From Pyrocephalus nanus (Eukaryota > Chordata > Aves > Passeriformes > Tyrannidae), in NCBI GenBank assembly GCA_038380795.1, contig CM076265.1, positions 3,083,501-3,147,500 on the forward strand: a stretch of DNA of 64,000 bases, written 5' to 3'. Within the stretch, counting starts at the first letter, position 1; the number at the start of each line of letters is the position of its first letter. The position numbers and the translations under genes were made by a program. The notes under the pieces are model-generated. The model ran no database searches and was not told where the DNA came from. It worked only from the letters and a program-made list of their open reading frames with translations. Shown here in pieces: positions 36,685-50,170 of this stretch.

Positions 36685-38545
36685 TAGGAATACTAACCAG
36701 GATGCTACACCCCTTTTCTCCACTTCACTGAAATCACTGTGCCCATCCCTTCTTTCAGGGGCAGATGGGCAAGGGACACTCACAACTGAATGACTTGCAT
36801 TAATGTATTTTTAACGTGCCAGCTTATTACCTCAGAAACCGCTTAGAAATAGCTTTTTACTCTTTTCAGATGGTTAAATACAATATATAGTTACTACAGT
36901 TTTATTTTTGAAAAAATAAAAAGGTAACTTCTCTGAGTAGATTAGAGCCTGACGTGGAAAAGGCACTTCTAAAAAACGTAATTGCGAGGAGGTTTAATAG
37001 TGAAACATTTTCTTCAAATCTCTTACCATAGTGAAATGCAGCTAGGGTTCGGAAGAAACCTAATGTTTAAACAGACTGAGTTGTTTACTTGTCTTTTTTA
37101 ATAGCATATAACAACTTAAAGTTAAGACTTCGATCCAGAGAAGAGGTTTGATACAACCTTTGTCTCCACACAGTTTTTGTCTCCCACTTCAGGTCAGAGG
37201 TGCTGCAGAAGGGACCTGGTTCACATGTGCAGCTGGCCCTTCTCTCTGACCCCCCATCACAGAGCAGAAGGGATGTGGAGTTCAGACAGACGGCAGGGTA
37301 ACTTAACAACTGTTTGGGGGCTGTTGGTTACGCTGTTTCCTGGGAGGAATTGTGCCACACGGAGCATAATTTACCTCACGCTTTTCGCACTTTACCCGAG
37401 CCGCGCACTTGTTCGTGCAGTGTGAATGGCAGCAGCTCTGTGATGGAGAAAGAATGAGACATATCACCCCTCTGGGCCTTCTGCCTCCTCTGCCACATAA
37501 GAGGACAGATTTATGTGGCTAATGTTCTGGTTTTGTTATGTATATACGTATAAGTACGCGTTACTGAAGCAACTCCACAAAGACAGCTCTCCTTCCCAAA
37601 AAGGGGGTAAGCTTTCCACACAGGTGCTTTCTTTTTTTACTGTAAAATGTGAGCTGTTATATGTATATTTTTATATACCCAAGTTAGATAAGTTTGGTTG
37701 TTTTTAAATGTACCGGTTTTAAAATAAGCACAATAAAAAACAATACTTCTTTTTGATACTACGAAGGTGCAATAACACTAACATGGACTAACACAGAGAG
37801 AGGATGTGAAAGCACAAACCAAGCCTCTAAAGCCAGTAGTTCCCAAAGGACTGGGTCACTGGCAGCTCCTACAACAGTGGGTGGTCATCTACAAACAGCA
37901 GCTGGATGAACAGCACCAACTGTTTCTTCTTCACCTCAATTAAAAAAAAAAAAAAAAAAAAAAGAAAAGCTAGAAAGAAGTCCAATTACATAGTTGCTGC
38001 AGCTAGAATTATTTCTGAACAGGAATACCTGGGAGATTAGGGCTCCACAGCAGTCACTGGGAGGTTCCTCAGAGGTTTAGTGTACAGCATCACACACTGG
38101 TGGTCACACAGCCATCCAGAGAGGAGCTTTGAGACTCCCGGGTTGTGACACACTCCAGCAGTTCAGCAAATCTGTGAAAAATCAGCATGAGACAACGCAG
38201 AGCTGTGACCTTTGTAAGCAGGGTCATTTCTCGTAAGGTCATGCAAGAACTGTGGTGGAATATTTTACATCTTCTCACTGAAGGTAATTAAATCTAGATA
38301 CCAGAGTCTGGCAGAGATGACATGTTCTTGCTAGCACCGTTATTGAGCTTTTGGTGTGCACTTCTTATGACATTGCCAGCAATGTCTCTGAAAAGTCCCT
38401 ACCTCTTCCAGTAACGTACAATAGGACAAATGTCATAAGACATAAGTGAACTGTTTTTGCTTTTACAGTACCCTCAAGTTAAATAAATGCCTAAATGCAG
38501 TGCTACCTGAGAAGCAATAAAATTGTATCTTGGCACATGTAAATG
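36685..38545 (+). other. RCN1: RCN1 3' UTR with candidate poly(A) sites
   Basis: AATAAA hexamers at 36915-36920, 37732-37737 and 38516-38521 are candidate ends. The last is followed by a T/G-rich stretch (CTGGTTTGTTTATGG) as expected downstream of cleavage. Known RCN1 transcripts have long 3' UTRs, so the distal sites are plausible. An A22 run at 37942-37963 lies between the second and third signals and could cause internal priming in oligo-dT libraries. Confidence 0.55.
37942..37963. repeat. Poly(A) tract, A22
   Basis: Uninterrupted A-run inside the likely RCN1 3' UTR region; no upstream hexamer at the distance expected of a real cleavage site. Confidence 0.9.
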
Positions 38546-41500
38546 ATCATCTGGTTTGTTTATGGCTTGGATTTGGAAAGGTTTATTGTATTCAATAACC
38601 CTAAAAATCTTTTTTTTTTTGGTAAGTTGTTCTTTCATATCAAAATTTAATATATTTTAGTAACAGATTTGCAGTACTCTCTCCGCACTCAGATTATCTT
38701 CTGCTGTTTCAGGAAACAATACCTTAAAAGACCTCAAAAAAGGCTTATTTCCTGCAAGTGAAACTGCAGCTCAGACTGGATACTAAGCCAGGGATTTTCA
38801 CTGAAGCCCAAGGGAAGGTTGTTTGCTCACTCTTGTTGAAATTCAGTGGGAGTTGGGTGCTGAGACACTAAGCATTGTTGCCTTCAGCTAAACATGACAC
38901 TTCCCAATGCACTGTGCACTGTCCCAACAAAAAAAAAACCACATCTGTGCTTTGACAAGCAATCACATTTCCTTCCACATTACTAAATGAATTTGGAGTG
39001 GAATTAGCATCACACAAGAGAGAAATCATGTTCCCATGTTTGTTCTTGATTCCTGTTAATGCCTGGTACACAATAGGTATTTTCCAGTATAAAACTATGC
39101 TTACAGGAGTAAGAATGCTGAAATCAGAGGAGTTGTTCATGCAAAACTGGAAATGTAGACCCACAGTATTTTACTGTAAAAGCTTTTTTTTTTCCCCCAA
39201 AAGAATGATACTCAGGTAGCTTTTACCCAGCCATGAAAAAACATGACAATTAGAATGAGGTTTAGAATAATCAAGTTATCTATCAATAATGAGTAATAGG
39301 GTCATATTAAGAATAGGAGCTTTTTTAATAAAGCAGAATGTAGAAACACTTCTTTTTTTAGAGAACATAAATGTCCCTGATATTATTTCATTCTACAGGC
39401 TCCCCTCTTTCTGCAGTTCTTCCTAGTGTTTCTCCCACCAACACTCAGTAATGGCACAATACATTCCATGCACTGAATTTTCCTTTCAAGCTCAATGCAC
39501 TATGGAAGAGTAACTCCAAAAGAGACTAGAGCTTCTGGGTTTAAATTTAACACTATTTAAGGAAAGAAAACCTTTGCTAGGGGATATAACTGTTAACATT
39601 GTGATTTTTCAAGCCTAAGGTTTCTAATGGGGTTTGACTGTTCCAGAGATAACATTTTTTTTCCTAGGTAACATATTTCAACTCACATTATGAGCAAATG
39701 TTACAAAATTTTAGTGTAATGTGAAATACTGTAATGTCAGATAGCATTATTTATCTGCTTAATATGACTAAAACCATTAATTGCTGGGAGCCATACTTCA
39801 TCCCAGCAACATGAAAATCCATTTTGTGCCTATCTTGTCAGTTATTGCCGATTTTCCTAATGAATTGTGACACAGTGAAATCCTGTTGGGAAGAGTGTTT
39901 ATATATTTCCAACTGCAGGTTCTGTATGGTAACTCCTATTACATACATCCTCCATTAAACTCAGTGTTTTCATCATGCCTATGCCACAGCATATCAAAGG
40001 TGCATTTTTCTTGCTTGGGTATCCGGAATAGCCATTATTATTGCAACATGGCAGTTTTAATTATTAGGGTTTATGAGATGAGCTAAGTGGCTGGTGCTCG
40101 TTGTCCTATAATTCCATATAAAGATTCAATCAGGTTGAATCTGTCTCCTGTTCCAATCAAGGTACTGTTCAGAACTCCTTGAGGAGAGATCGCAGCCCAT
40201 CCCGATCTCGTGACACTTTCACACAAGTATCTTATAACAGTTGCATAATGCTTTGCTATTTGCAGTGCAGAAGTTGATCTCGATGCCAGTGAAGTTTACA
40301 CAGAACTATTTTAAGGAGAATAAGAACTAGTCTAAGGCCCTAGGCTTGCCCAAAGGCAAGCAGAACAATGGGGTGGGTGGAACTGAAGGTCAGAAACAGC
40401 CTTACAACCATCAGATCCTGATCTCCTTACTACTGCTACTGAGCACTAATATTTAGGAATTTAGAGTGGTTCATACTCTTGTGAAATAGATAGTTAATAG
40501 AAGGCAGTGTCTAATGTTCTACTGGTCTGGTCAAGGAACCTTAATGCATTTTACTGAGCAACAGTGGTGCCACTCTTAGACAGCAAGTTAGCATTAGCAG
40601 ATGACAGCAATTTTACAGGGTGACAGAAGGATCCCTGGAAAAAATTTCAAGGCCAGAAGTTCTGCAAAACCCTGACTCAGCTTGTAGTAGAAAGCCTTGG
40701 AAGCATCCACCACTACTCAACAGTGCCCTTCTCTTTTCATCGCTCCAGTTTAGCGTGTGCTCTATTCCATTTGATTTGTCCAGCAAGGAGCACATTAACC
40801 ATATTTCATATACTGCATGTTAGTCATTTTCCTCGTGGGAGAATTTATTTCATAGTCATAAAGGGTCCAAATATGATCTGGCTGGCTAGCTTTTGAAGTT
40901 TCAGTATTTTTAAGTTGTAAACTTTTTTGTCAATTTGTAAAGTTGACCACAGTTGTGGTCTCAAACCCCCACATACCTGAAAATTCCAGGGCAGCTGTAT
41001 GAAACGAGTCAAGGCATGGTCCTGAATCTGAGTAGTAATTAAGGATGACACATACATTAGAAATGACAATGTTTCATCATATCAACCAGAATTTAGATAC
41101 GCATCAAGACACTTTCACAGTTAACTAGGAAATATTTCCTTTATATGGGAATAGCCTGACAGCTTTCAAAAAGGACCAATGGGGGTACAAAAATCCAATG
41201 AAAAATCAGTGTAGCTTTTGAAGAAAGCTGTATATAAATACCCTGAAGTCCTCAGTGAGGACTCAATGAGTTGATAACCCCACAGAACCTACCACATTCT
41301 CAAACAGTTCTGGTACAGCGCTGCCCAAGAAAGCCATCACTGGAGATGCTGCACTTGCACCTGACAGACTGAGGAGGTTTTGGTAAAAATAAAGTTATCA
41401 ATAGGCTGCTCCAGCATGCATTACCTTCTCCCATCTGAGGCTGCTGTTGGATTCTGAGGAAGTTTGAATGGATGCATGATCAAGGCTGTGTGGGTGACCA

Positions 41501-42310
41501 TGAATCCCACCACTATGATTCAAGGTAACAGGTTGGTATCGAGGCCACAGTACCTGGGAAAGGAAAAAAAAAAATCATTATTATAATTGTTATTTGTTGA
41601 ACACCCAAGAGCATGCTGTTCTCTGGACATACCTTCTGTTTGGATAAAAGGAGTGAATTTAGTGTTTCAGGAAGGCAGAAGAAAAAGGGAGGGTGCTTCT
41701 ATCATTAGATTGTCTGTAAGATAATACAGACATACAAAAAATAACATTGACTAGATTTACATATCAGATACATCCCCCAAATTATCCCCACTGCCCCCAC
41801 CCCCAGCTTTAAATTCAGCTGAACTGAAGTTCTGCTGACATCTCACCCAGCTGCATCTCACAGGGCCTTGGTTGCTGGGACACAGAAAAGAAAGGAATGC
41901 TAGTTGAGAACTCATCAAATGGGAAGTGCAAAAGAATTCAGAGAGATAAAACTTCCTGAAACCTTTAGATGGTAACATGTAGATGAAATATTTTTAAATC
42001 GTAGGTGAATTCACAGGCAAATTCCACAGGCAGCAGGAATGAAGGGGAAAGAGTGGGTAGAGAAGTATCCTAGTATCTAACAAAACCAAAAGCTTCTCTT
42101 CATTCCTGCTATTAATTTAGATGATTTTGTATTTATTCCTTTGCCTGTCTTCTTTATTTGTCCTAAAGTTTTAAATTCAGTGAACAGTCCAAAGGTAACA
42201 TTTCCGTAACCTTCCCAAATTGCTGATAACTTTGAAATGTTTTGTGCCAGAGACATGAAATTATCACAGCTCTTACATCTGCTCCAAACTGCATACAGCA
42301 AGGTATAGTT

Positions 42311-42330
42311 AAACAAACAAACAAACAAAC
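42311..42330. repeat. (AAAC)5 microsatellite
   Basis: Five exact AAAC units followed by A5. Confidence 0.9.
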
Positions 42331-43599
42331 AAAAACCCTCAGAAATTCAAGAAAAAAAAAAGTATTGTTCCATTATTCCATCTATATTCATAAACATAAA
42401 TTAAAAAAAAAAGACTTTTCAACAGGCTCATAATCCACTAGCATTAGGTTTACAGAACAGTTACGTAGACATCTGAATGAATTTAATCATTTATTTTTCC
42501 TCTTTTTGCAAGGAAATCTATTTTTTTTCATTTGTTCCCCCAAAGCTTGTAAAAAAGCAAGATTGTGACAAGAGGTTAAAATGGGTTCTCTGGATAAGGA
42601 ACTCGGGGATAAGGTGAGTTTTCCCCTAAGTCAGACTGTATTCACAGCTTTGCACTGTTTTCAGAGAATTTTCTAGGCAGGTAACTGTGATGTAAATAAA
42701 CATCGGTTTAATAGTGGGAACCTGGCTCCAAAATGCAGTCAACAGAGACAAGTAGTGCCCCTTCAACTGTGGCTTCAGAAGGTATGATTATGGGTGCATA
42801 AAGCAGACAGTGCAAATATCCTCTCTTTATATTTCTGCCTCCCCTCATAACATACACAAACACAGCTGAAATAAAAGAGGCAAGATGAAGAGCAATGAGA
42901 AACGACATGAAATACTGCCTTTAAAATCTACTTTATTCAACTGGAAACAAAACATTTTAAAAGGTGATAATGTTCTAAAAGCTATTTAACTCACCAGCCA
43001 AATCAAACTGACCAAAATCTAATTTATTCCTTGTCTTGTTTAGCAGATGCTTAAAAGATCAATATAGTTGTCTCTGTAGATCGGCATGAAATATTAACCA
43101 GTCTGAGTGTTCTGAAGCTTTTTACAACATATTCAGCCTCATTAAACATTAAGCAACCTTGAAATATAAATATAAAATAACTATCAGCTTCCTATCCTTC
43201 AGACACAGAACAAAGGTAACTCAAATGTGGGAAGCAGGAGGAAAAAAATATTAAATGAAGTGGGAATTCATAGAGAAGTTAACTTAGGAAAGCTGTCAGT
43301 ATAAATTGGCTCAGATACTCTTTACCAGAAGGAAAGAAAATATTGCAGTATCAGAAGAATATCTACCTGCTAAGGAACAAAAGAGGAGTGTGGCATTTAT
43401 AGCATGAAAAGAATTAATAAAAATAAGCCTCTGACCACAGATATACTAATCTTGGGCCCAGTCCTCATTTGTGCCACAGCTTCTTTTCACCCCTCGTATT
43501 TGCTGTGAAACCCGCTCCCCAGGTTCAGCAAGAACGAAGCCCTCTCCTCTTTTTCCCCCTGCCTTTCATTGTTGCTTGCCTGGTACGCTGAAAATATGT

Positions 43600-44150
43600 G
43601 GGCAACACGGCAGAAAGGAGTTTCAGGTTCACTAAAGGGAAATGTCAGCTCTGCAAATCACTGAAAGTAACCGGACACAAACTGTCAAAATAAGTCAGCG
43701 CGACAGCGTGGTTATTGTCAGCGCGTAACTCAAGCCTGCAATCCGAGACGTGGCTAAAGGTTATAGACAACACAGCGTGACAGTTCCACTGCCGTGTGCA
43801 GAGCAGCTGATTTGGCTGGAAACGCTGGATAATTTTAATACAGGCAGGATGTTTTAATACCTTTTTCCTCCTATTTATCTGCCTGCTTTATTATCACTGC
43901 GTACTGATAGCGAAGAGCAAAATTCAGCCTCTCACGCTGCTGAGTCTGCCAGGGTTTGCAGATGAGCTTTTCTTACTGCTGCTTCTTGTCTAAAGCTGGT
44001 ATCAGCCCAGACATACCAGCGTTACAATTCACTACAGATGCCTCCCCGCAACTTGGCAAGACGGTAACAGCAAGAAGTGGAAGTGCGTGGGATTCGTTCC
44101 CCTGCTTTATGGACGCTTTATGGAGCTATTAAGTTGGAACTTTCAAACCT
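43600..44150. promoter_or_regulatory. Candidate regulatory element with duplicated motifs
   Basis: CpG density is locally high for AT-rich DNA. GTCAGCGCG occurs twice (43694-43702 and 43717-43725), 23 bases apart and in the same orientation. ACAGCGTG occurs twice (43703 and about 43772). Further right GCTTTATGGA is directly repeated (44104-44113, 44115-44124), each containing a TTTAT core of Hox/Cdx type. The function is inferred from motif density and retained CpGs. Confidence 0.3.
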
Positions 44151-44867
44151 CTCTCGTACAACAGGATGGTAGGGATGCCATCAATCAGTCAACGCTGAAA
44201 CCGTAAGGAGCTGAGAATGATACCAAGGAACTAATTTGGTACACCTGGAGGCCAAAAAAAATAAATAAATTTAATGTAGATATTTTTGAATTTTTGCAAC
44301 ATAAGCAAGACAGCAGCATGCTCACATAAAGAATAAGTATATCAGACACATTAGGGAGTGATATACAAATAGCATTTGACATTGGGCTATTTTTGCTGCA
44401 TTCTCAGAATAGAACTGAAAAGATACTTTTTCATTCCACTGCATTACACCATATTTTTATACTTTCCCCTACCTGTATGCTCCGCTGTTAACAAGCATCG
44501 ATTTGAACAGCATCAAATCAAATGTTTTACACCTCCTTGCACGCTCAATTTTCAGACGTGCTTTGTGTACGGGGTTACGGCATCTCCAAACGTGCATGTT
44601 AAAATTAAATTCGAAATTACCTTTAATGAGAAAAGATCATACCCACTGTGCTGTGAGCACAGCCCCACACCTTGCAGTTTAGTCAAAGGGGCAAATCATG
44701 GCCTAACTATGACACTTGTGGAAAGCAAGTGAAGCCTTTACCCTCTGCAGCTCTGGGCCATCCCACCCCGCTCCTGGCAAAACTTGGAACAATCTCAGAT
44801 TTAGCAGGACCACGCTCATCCCTTCCCTGTCATGACTTTTCTTGTTGTTTGGTGGCTTGTTTTTTTG

Positions 44868-44891
44868 TTTTTTTTTTTTTTTTTTTTTTTT
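44868..44891. repeat. Poly(T) tract, T24
   Basis: Uninterrupted T-run, preceded by a T6 and one G. Confidence 0.9.
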
Positions 44892-45339
44892 CCAAGGTGA
44901 CTCCCCAGCTGCACTCAGCAGTTACACACATTTTTCACAGCCAGGCAGGAGCACAGCGAAGCCATAACGAGGCTGCAGGACGCAGACAGGACTGCCCCAA
45001 ATTCACACAGCAACTTTTACACAATTCTTTTACCCAAAAACCCTCTTTTCTCTAGGGTGTGCTCATTCCTTGTATCTCACTGAGCTTCTGGTGTGTAGGA
45101 AACAAGCCAAACACCGGAGTTAGGAGGTCACCTAAGTGTTATGAAACTGGCAGTGAGGCTCAGGGTAGAACAAGCAGGCACGAAGATGGGGATATACAAG
45201 CAGCAAGAGAGCTGCAAAGGGAGAGGAATTTTCACTGTCCAGCTGCTCTCCAGTCAAACCTGGAAATCAAGCCTTGGCAGAGACCAAATCTGTTTCATTT
45301 CTTGCGTTCTGGTCCCCTTGAAAATCTGAACAACACACC

Positions 45340-45358
45340 AAAAAAAAAAAAAAAAAAA
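45340..45358. repeat. Poly(A) tract, A19
   Basis: Uninterrupted A-run. The sequence upstream does not resemble a known processed transcript. Confidence 0.9.
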
Positions 45359-46719
45359 GAGAGAATGCCAGTTTTTACTGTAAGAATCTTCTCAGGTGAG
45401 GTGTAATGCTTTGCTTTGATGCAGCTTCACTTGCACATTTCTTAAACATCCATCCAAACCCACTTTCTGGAGTGCAACCTTTGAAGTCTTTACAAGTTCT
45501 TTTCATACAAGACTTCTGTCCACCCACACAGCAAAAACCCTTAAGTGGGCAGTCCCTTGTTACTCATAACTTCACTACTACAATATTCTTTTCCTGACTG
45601 TGCAGCTCCAAGTGCCACTGCAAAGCAGAGGAAACATTCCACTCCCCCTCCAGTCCATCAAACTCCAAGACTCATCTTCCCTTTCAAAGCTCTTCACAGC
45701 CTACAGTCCACACTACCCCTGATTTCTCACTCACTGCTGAAAGATTTATTCCTCTCATTCACCTACAACGAAGGTAATTTGTTAAAGGCCAAAAATTGTG
45801 TGTATGCTCATGTGCTGTTCCTCCTATTTTTAAGAGGGTTTCCTAAACTTCTAATTAGCTCCCAGTGCTCTCCTCAACCACATCTCCTAAAAATATAACT
45901 GACAACCAGCACATTATTATTTTTTCTGTATCAGCGAGACAAAACAGAGAGGAAGAAATGAAGCTCTAATAGACCAATAGACTTAAGAGAGTGGGGAGGA
46001 AGAAACTTCTGAGGACTTTCACTGGTCCCATCAAACTCAGTCTGTGCACTCCTCCTTTTGCCTCCATCCCTGTGCTTTCCCTTTTCTTGTGCTGTAAATT
46101 CTTCAGCAGTCTCTTTTGGTTCAGCACTGCTACAGTGGTTAAGACAGTGAAATTGGGCCTCGTGACTTGGATTTCTGAGAACTGCAGTAATACAAGTAAT
46201 AAAACAACCACAGTTTTAAATTTATTTGACTAAAATTCGTACCTCAAGACCACCAAACCATGAAGAAATAGCTCACAAGGGAGAGAGAAAATAATGACAC
46301 AGATCAGAAAGGCACACCACAAATGCATCAACCCTCAGCTCGTATTAATTAGTGTGGATCTAAAAATTTCATCTCTTTCAATGTACCTATTGTTTAAAAA
46401 ACATTTTAAATAGATTTGTCTGTAAACAATGCTCCTAATTTCTGCACAGGTTTTTTTGCTGCTGTAGAGGACACATAACAGATGTGCAGCAGCACATGAA
46501 AGACAGATGAGGAAGCAAATTATTCAGCTGTTTGGATGAAAACAGAATAAAAATGTTAACATATTTGCAAATTTCTTTCACTGAAAACTATAAAGATGTC
46601 TTGTTACTGCTGTGGCTTTCCACTGTCTTTAGAAGAACTGAAAACCTATTTAAGATCAAGAGAGGTACACACAAATCAGTGGGCAGTGAGAATGCCATCA
46701 AAACATGCCAATAGGAGTA

Positions 46720-46811
46720 TGTGCTGGTTTTGGCTGGGATAGAGTTATTTTTTACCACAGTAGCTGGTATGGGGCTGTGTTTTGGATTTGTGCTGTAAAC
46801 AGTGTTGATAA
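46720..46811 (+). mobile_element. ERV-L-type LTR, 5' fragment
   Basis: Starts with TG and reads GTGCTGGTTTTGGCTGGGAT, then TAGCTGGTATGGGGCTGTGT and GGATTTGTGCTGTAAACAGT, which I recognise as the beginning of a common avian ERV-L LTR. Similarity stops soon after GTGTTGATAA. No viral gene is recognisable next to it. The family call is from memory and was not checked by a search. Confidence 0.75.
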
Positions 46812-49800
46812 TTCAGCACACCCAGAACACAGATGAACTACCAGCAGTACTTGATCACTTATTTTCCTTAAATGTCTTCAGGAAGTTTGTTTTCAGAGGG
46901 CATCATTGGTAGATTTGCAAACAGGCCGGAAAAAAAATAATTAGAACTATTGTTGAGAAATGTTAATGTGGAACGGAAGGCATTCAAAGAGCAGTATAAC
47001 AGAGTTTAAAATATAAGTTCATTCCAGTAAATCAGTGTCAAAATGACAACAGAAGCCAACATGGCTCAAGACAGATCTATGGAACAATACGTAAGAAAAA
47101 CAAAAAAGCTTTTGAACCCATCCATAAAATATCAGAAGTGAAAGATTTGATTAAGTATTAAAAGAAAAAGGCTAAACCAAGTGAAACAAAACCAAAAGTG
47201 AATCATATAGTCAAAGTCTCTCAGTATGAGAGAAAAAACAAACCAGAACAAAACAAAAAAATTTTTCCTGGTTTGTGTGTTTTTTTAAAAAAAAAATCAG
47301 GTCAAACCCAAGAATTAAGAACTTATTTTCCAGAATGAGAGCGAAAAGGATCAAACTAAAATGCAATGACTACTTGGAATATTTAAAGAATTAATTTGCA
47401 ACTATTCCAAGATACAACTGTATCTGATGCAGCATACCTGAATACAGCACATTACCTCTGGTTGACATGATGGCAGACAGCACAGACCATGCCAGCCCTT
47501 CACAATGATGCTTTGCAGCATTTACTGGGGCAAAGTGGCTTTCTCAGTCCTATCTGGCTCCTCATCCTGTTGTAATGATCAAAATTGGAAAGGGGAAGTT
47601 TTTTGTGGTAATTGGCCTCTGCTGAATTGAAATTGTTGAATTGAATTTGAGTTTTGCAGGCTTGTTCTAAATCAAAATAAACTTCTAAGAGAACCTGGGC
47701 CAACTTTTTGATGGTACGACACATTTTGCCTTCCAGCTCGATGGAAGGGAGCAAGGCAGTGACTTCCACCCCTTTCTTCTCTTGCTACTCATAGCTGAGC
47801 CCAGAGGAAGCCCACAGACCATCCATAAGATATCCAAGAAGGCAATAAAAGTGGATATAGAAACTGAGAGAAGTCTTCACTGACACTTTACAAGTTCACG
47901 TAGTTCAAAAGAGATCCCAGAAGACAAGAGACCATCATAATGCCATTAGTTAAGGGAAAGCCTGGGGAAACTGAAAACCTATGCAGGGAAAGCTTAAAAA
48001 TCATTTTTAGAAAGCCAAGAGAGGGAAACACTTTAAACAAGCACACTAGTGGTTCAATTAAGGGTTTCAGAGATGCCTGTAGGAGGAAATCTCAAAGGAT
48101 ATCAATGCTAGGATAGACAAAGGGAGGCAGTGGGAACCTGACGTGGAGATGTTCAGAACCATTCCCCAAAGTTTCATATTGGAAACCCAAAGCATTAAAA
48201 TATTTAAAACAGCAAATGTATTCCAGAAATGTGGACAAAGTGCATTCAATAAGCTATTCAATCATGTATCAGCACAAAGAGGGGGGTAGGAGCTATAATT
48301 TTACAAACAGAAACAGCACTGAAAAGCAAGGCAAAGGAAGCCTTGATTAATAAGGTGGGCTGAGGGGAGAAAAGATAATTTAATTTTCAATAAAATAGTT
48401 CAGACCTTTGTTAAAGAGAAGACTGAAGTACTTTTAGGAAGAACACTCTGATAGCTGATCTAACAAATAATCCAGAATGAAGGTAAAAAGGCAAAGAAAA
48501 AAGTCATAAGGAAATTTGTTTTAAATTATTAATGAAGGATTACACTTGCACTGACCAGGTGCTTTCCGAGACAAAGAATACAAGTCACTGCAAATAATAT
48601 GATGCAATTAGTATATTTTTTACACAGAAATAATGTCTTTCAGCAGTGATGGAAGGGTTGTTTTCTTTTTTTTGTGGGGAGGTGGGGGGAGAGGAGTGTT
48701 GCTGGTGGTGATGTTGGAATTTAACACTAAACCAGGATACAGAATTAAAAAGATCAGCAGACTTTATTGTGTAGTCCTTTCCAAAATAGGGTTACATTTC
48801 CCCTTGAGGCATAACCTGCAGGCAGGTATTTTCCATCCACTGATCAGTGTGCTTTTCACAGCCCCAATCTGAGCCCCACACACTTAAGTGCCAACTTATT
48901 CAGCAGAGAAATCTAAGAGCTTCCTTCTGCATCTCCACTGGCACCAGCTCCTGTGCCACACACTCCCACATCCACTCTGCATGATCACAGCTGTGTGGCC
49001 TTCTTTTAAAATTAGGTCTGCCTTTGCTATTGCCTCGTTCAGAGGGAATGGGAGGTTTTTCACTGTAGCTGCAATCCTTTAGCTCCAGCCGTGGCCTCGT
49101 GATTCCAGATTGGAGGAATCCAGCTTGATTTCCCACGTGGTGAACAAATATCAGAGGTCACACAAAGGGGAAAATAGACGACCCTATAAAGAGCCTAAAA
49201 CCTGGGGAGGAGGGAGGGAAAATGAACAGCAGCTAATACCACCACAGAGAGTAAACCAAAACAAGCTATTTAATGGGGTTTGAAATTGCTGGCTGCAAAA
49301 ACTAACTTTACCCCAGGTCAAACAAACTGAAATAAATATTTAAGGGTGTACTGCTCAGCTGTTTTCTCAAAACAGTAAACCCAAAGGTTGGCCTCCATGT
49401 AAGGTGACAACACTCCAAACCAGCTAAAAATTCACTAAGATCAGCATAGTTTGACTGATTTGCAACAGCAGAAGAGCAACAGAGCTCTAAACAACCCCCA
49501 CACCTTTTCTCCTCTGCCCCTTCATTTTGGAGGGATGTTGGTAAATGGAGCTCATCAGCTTGCCTCGTGATGGCAGAGGGAGGAGGGACGAGGAGCAGCA
49601 GAGGATGGAGCTCTACACAAGGTCCATCCAGCAATCTCCTCGACCTTTGGCAGTGACTGCAGCCTGCAAAATAATGGCCTCAGCAGCTCCTTGGGCCGCT
49701 CGCTGTTATAATCTGTATAATAAGTATTAGTTTAGCTTTTCGTATGGAAAGTTAATCCCCTAATAACATTTCAATTTACTGAACAGTGTTTGGGGGGAAA

Positions 49801-49839
49801 AAAAAAAAAAATCCCAGCTACCATTCAGAAACCTGTGCT

Positions 49840-50170
49840 GCAATCAGCCACACAAGATATACAGCGTTCTGTAATTAGTGCACACCTTTCAGACTTGGCT
49901 AATTACCTCTTATGAATTAAAAAATGTTTCCCCCTCCCCCGCCACTATACTTGAGAGTAAAAAAAAAAAAAAAAAAGAAAAAAAGAATAAAAGATAAGCT
50001 TTATATTTCTAAGGTAGCTAGAATTCAGTAAGATAATGCCTCTGATGTGGTTATTTCCAGGTGAACATCAGGTTATTCAACCTAGGTGAATTTAATGATT
50101 CTGGACAGGTCGTGCAATGAATTTTCCTGTAAATCACTTATAATTGCAAACATAAAAATTAAAAGTCAGT
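49840..50170. promoter_or_regulatory. Candidate conserved noncoding element
   Basis: Two homeodomain TAATTA cores (49872-49877 and 49900-49905) lie 28 bases apart, with further AATTA, TTAATGATT and GCAAT-type words to about 50150. The composition resembles vertebrate developmental enhancers. An A-run (49959-49976) splits the segment, so it may be two elements. Confidence 0.22.
49959..49976. repeat. Poly(A) tract, A18 and flanking A-rich sequence
   Basis: A18 followed by GAAAAAAAGAATAAAAG; a simple A-rich repeat. Confidence 0.85.

Larger units (their letters stand above)
38546..46719. other. Gene-poor intergenic DNA, 3' of RCN1
   Basis: No gene recognised on either strand; open frames are short and domain-free. 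Contents include an AAAC array (42311-42330), a possible regulatory element (43600-44150), a T24 run (44868-44891) and an A19 run (45340-45358). By vertebrate gene order WT1 should lie further right, transcribed toward RCN1, but no zinc-finger exon was recognised here. Confidence 0.5.

Noticed and set aside
47500..47769. 89-codon minus frame in the purine-rich block
   Set aside because: Considered as a retroviral remnant; no protease, reverse-transcriptase or integrase motif is visible.
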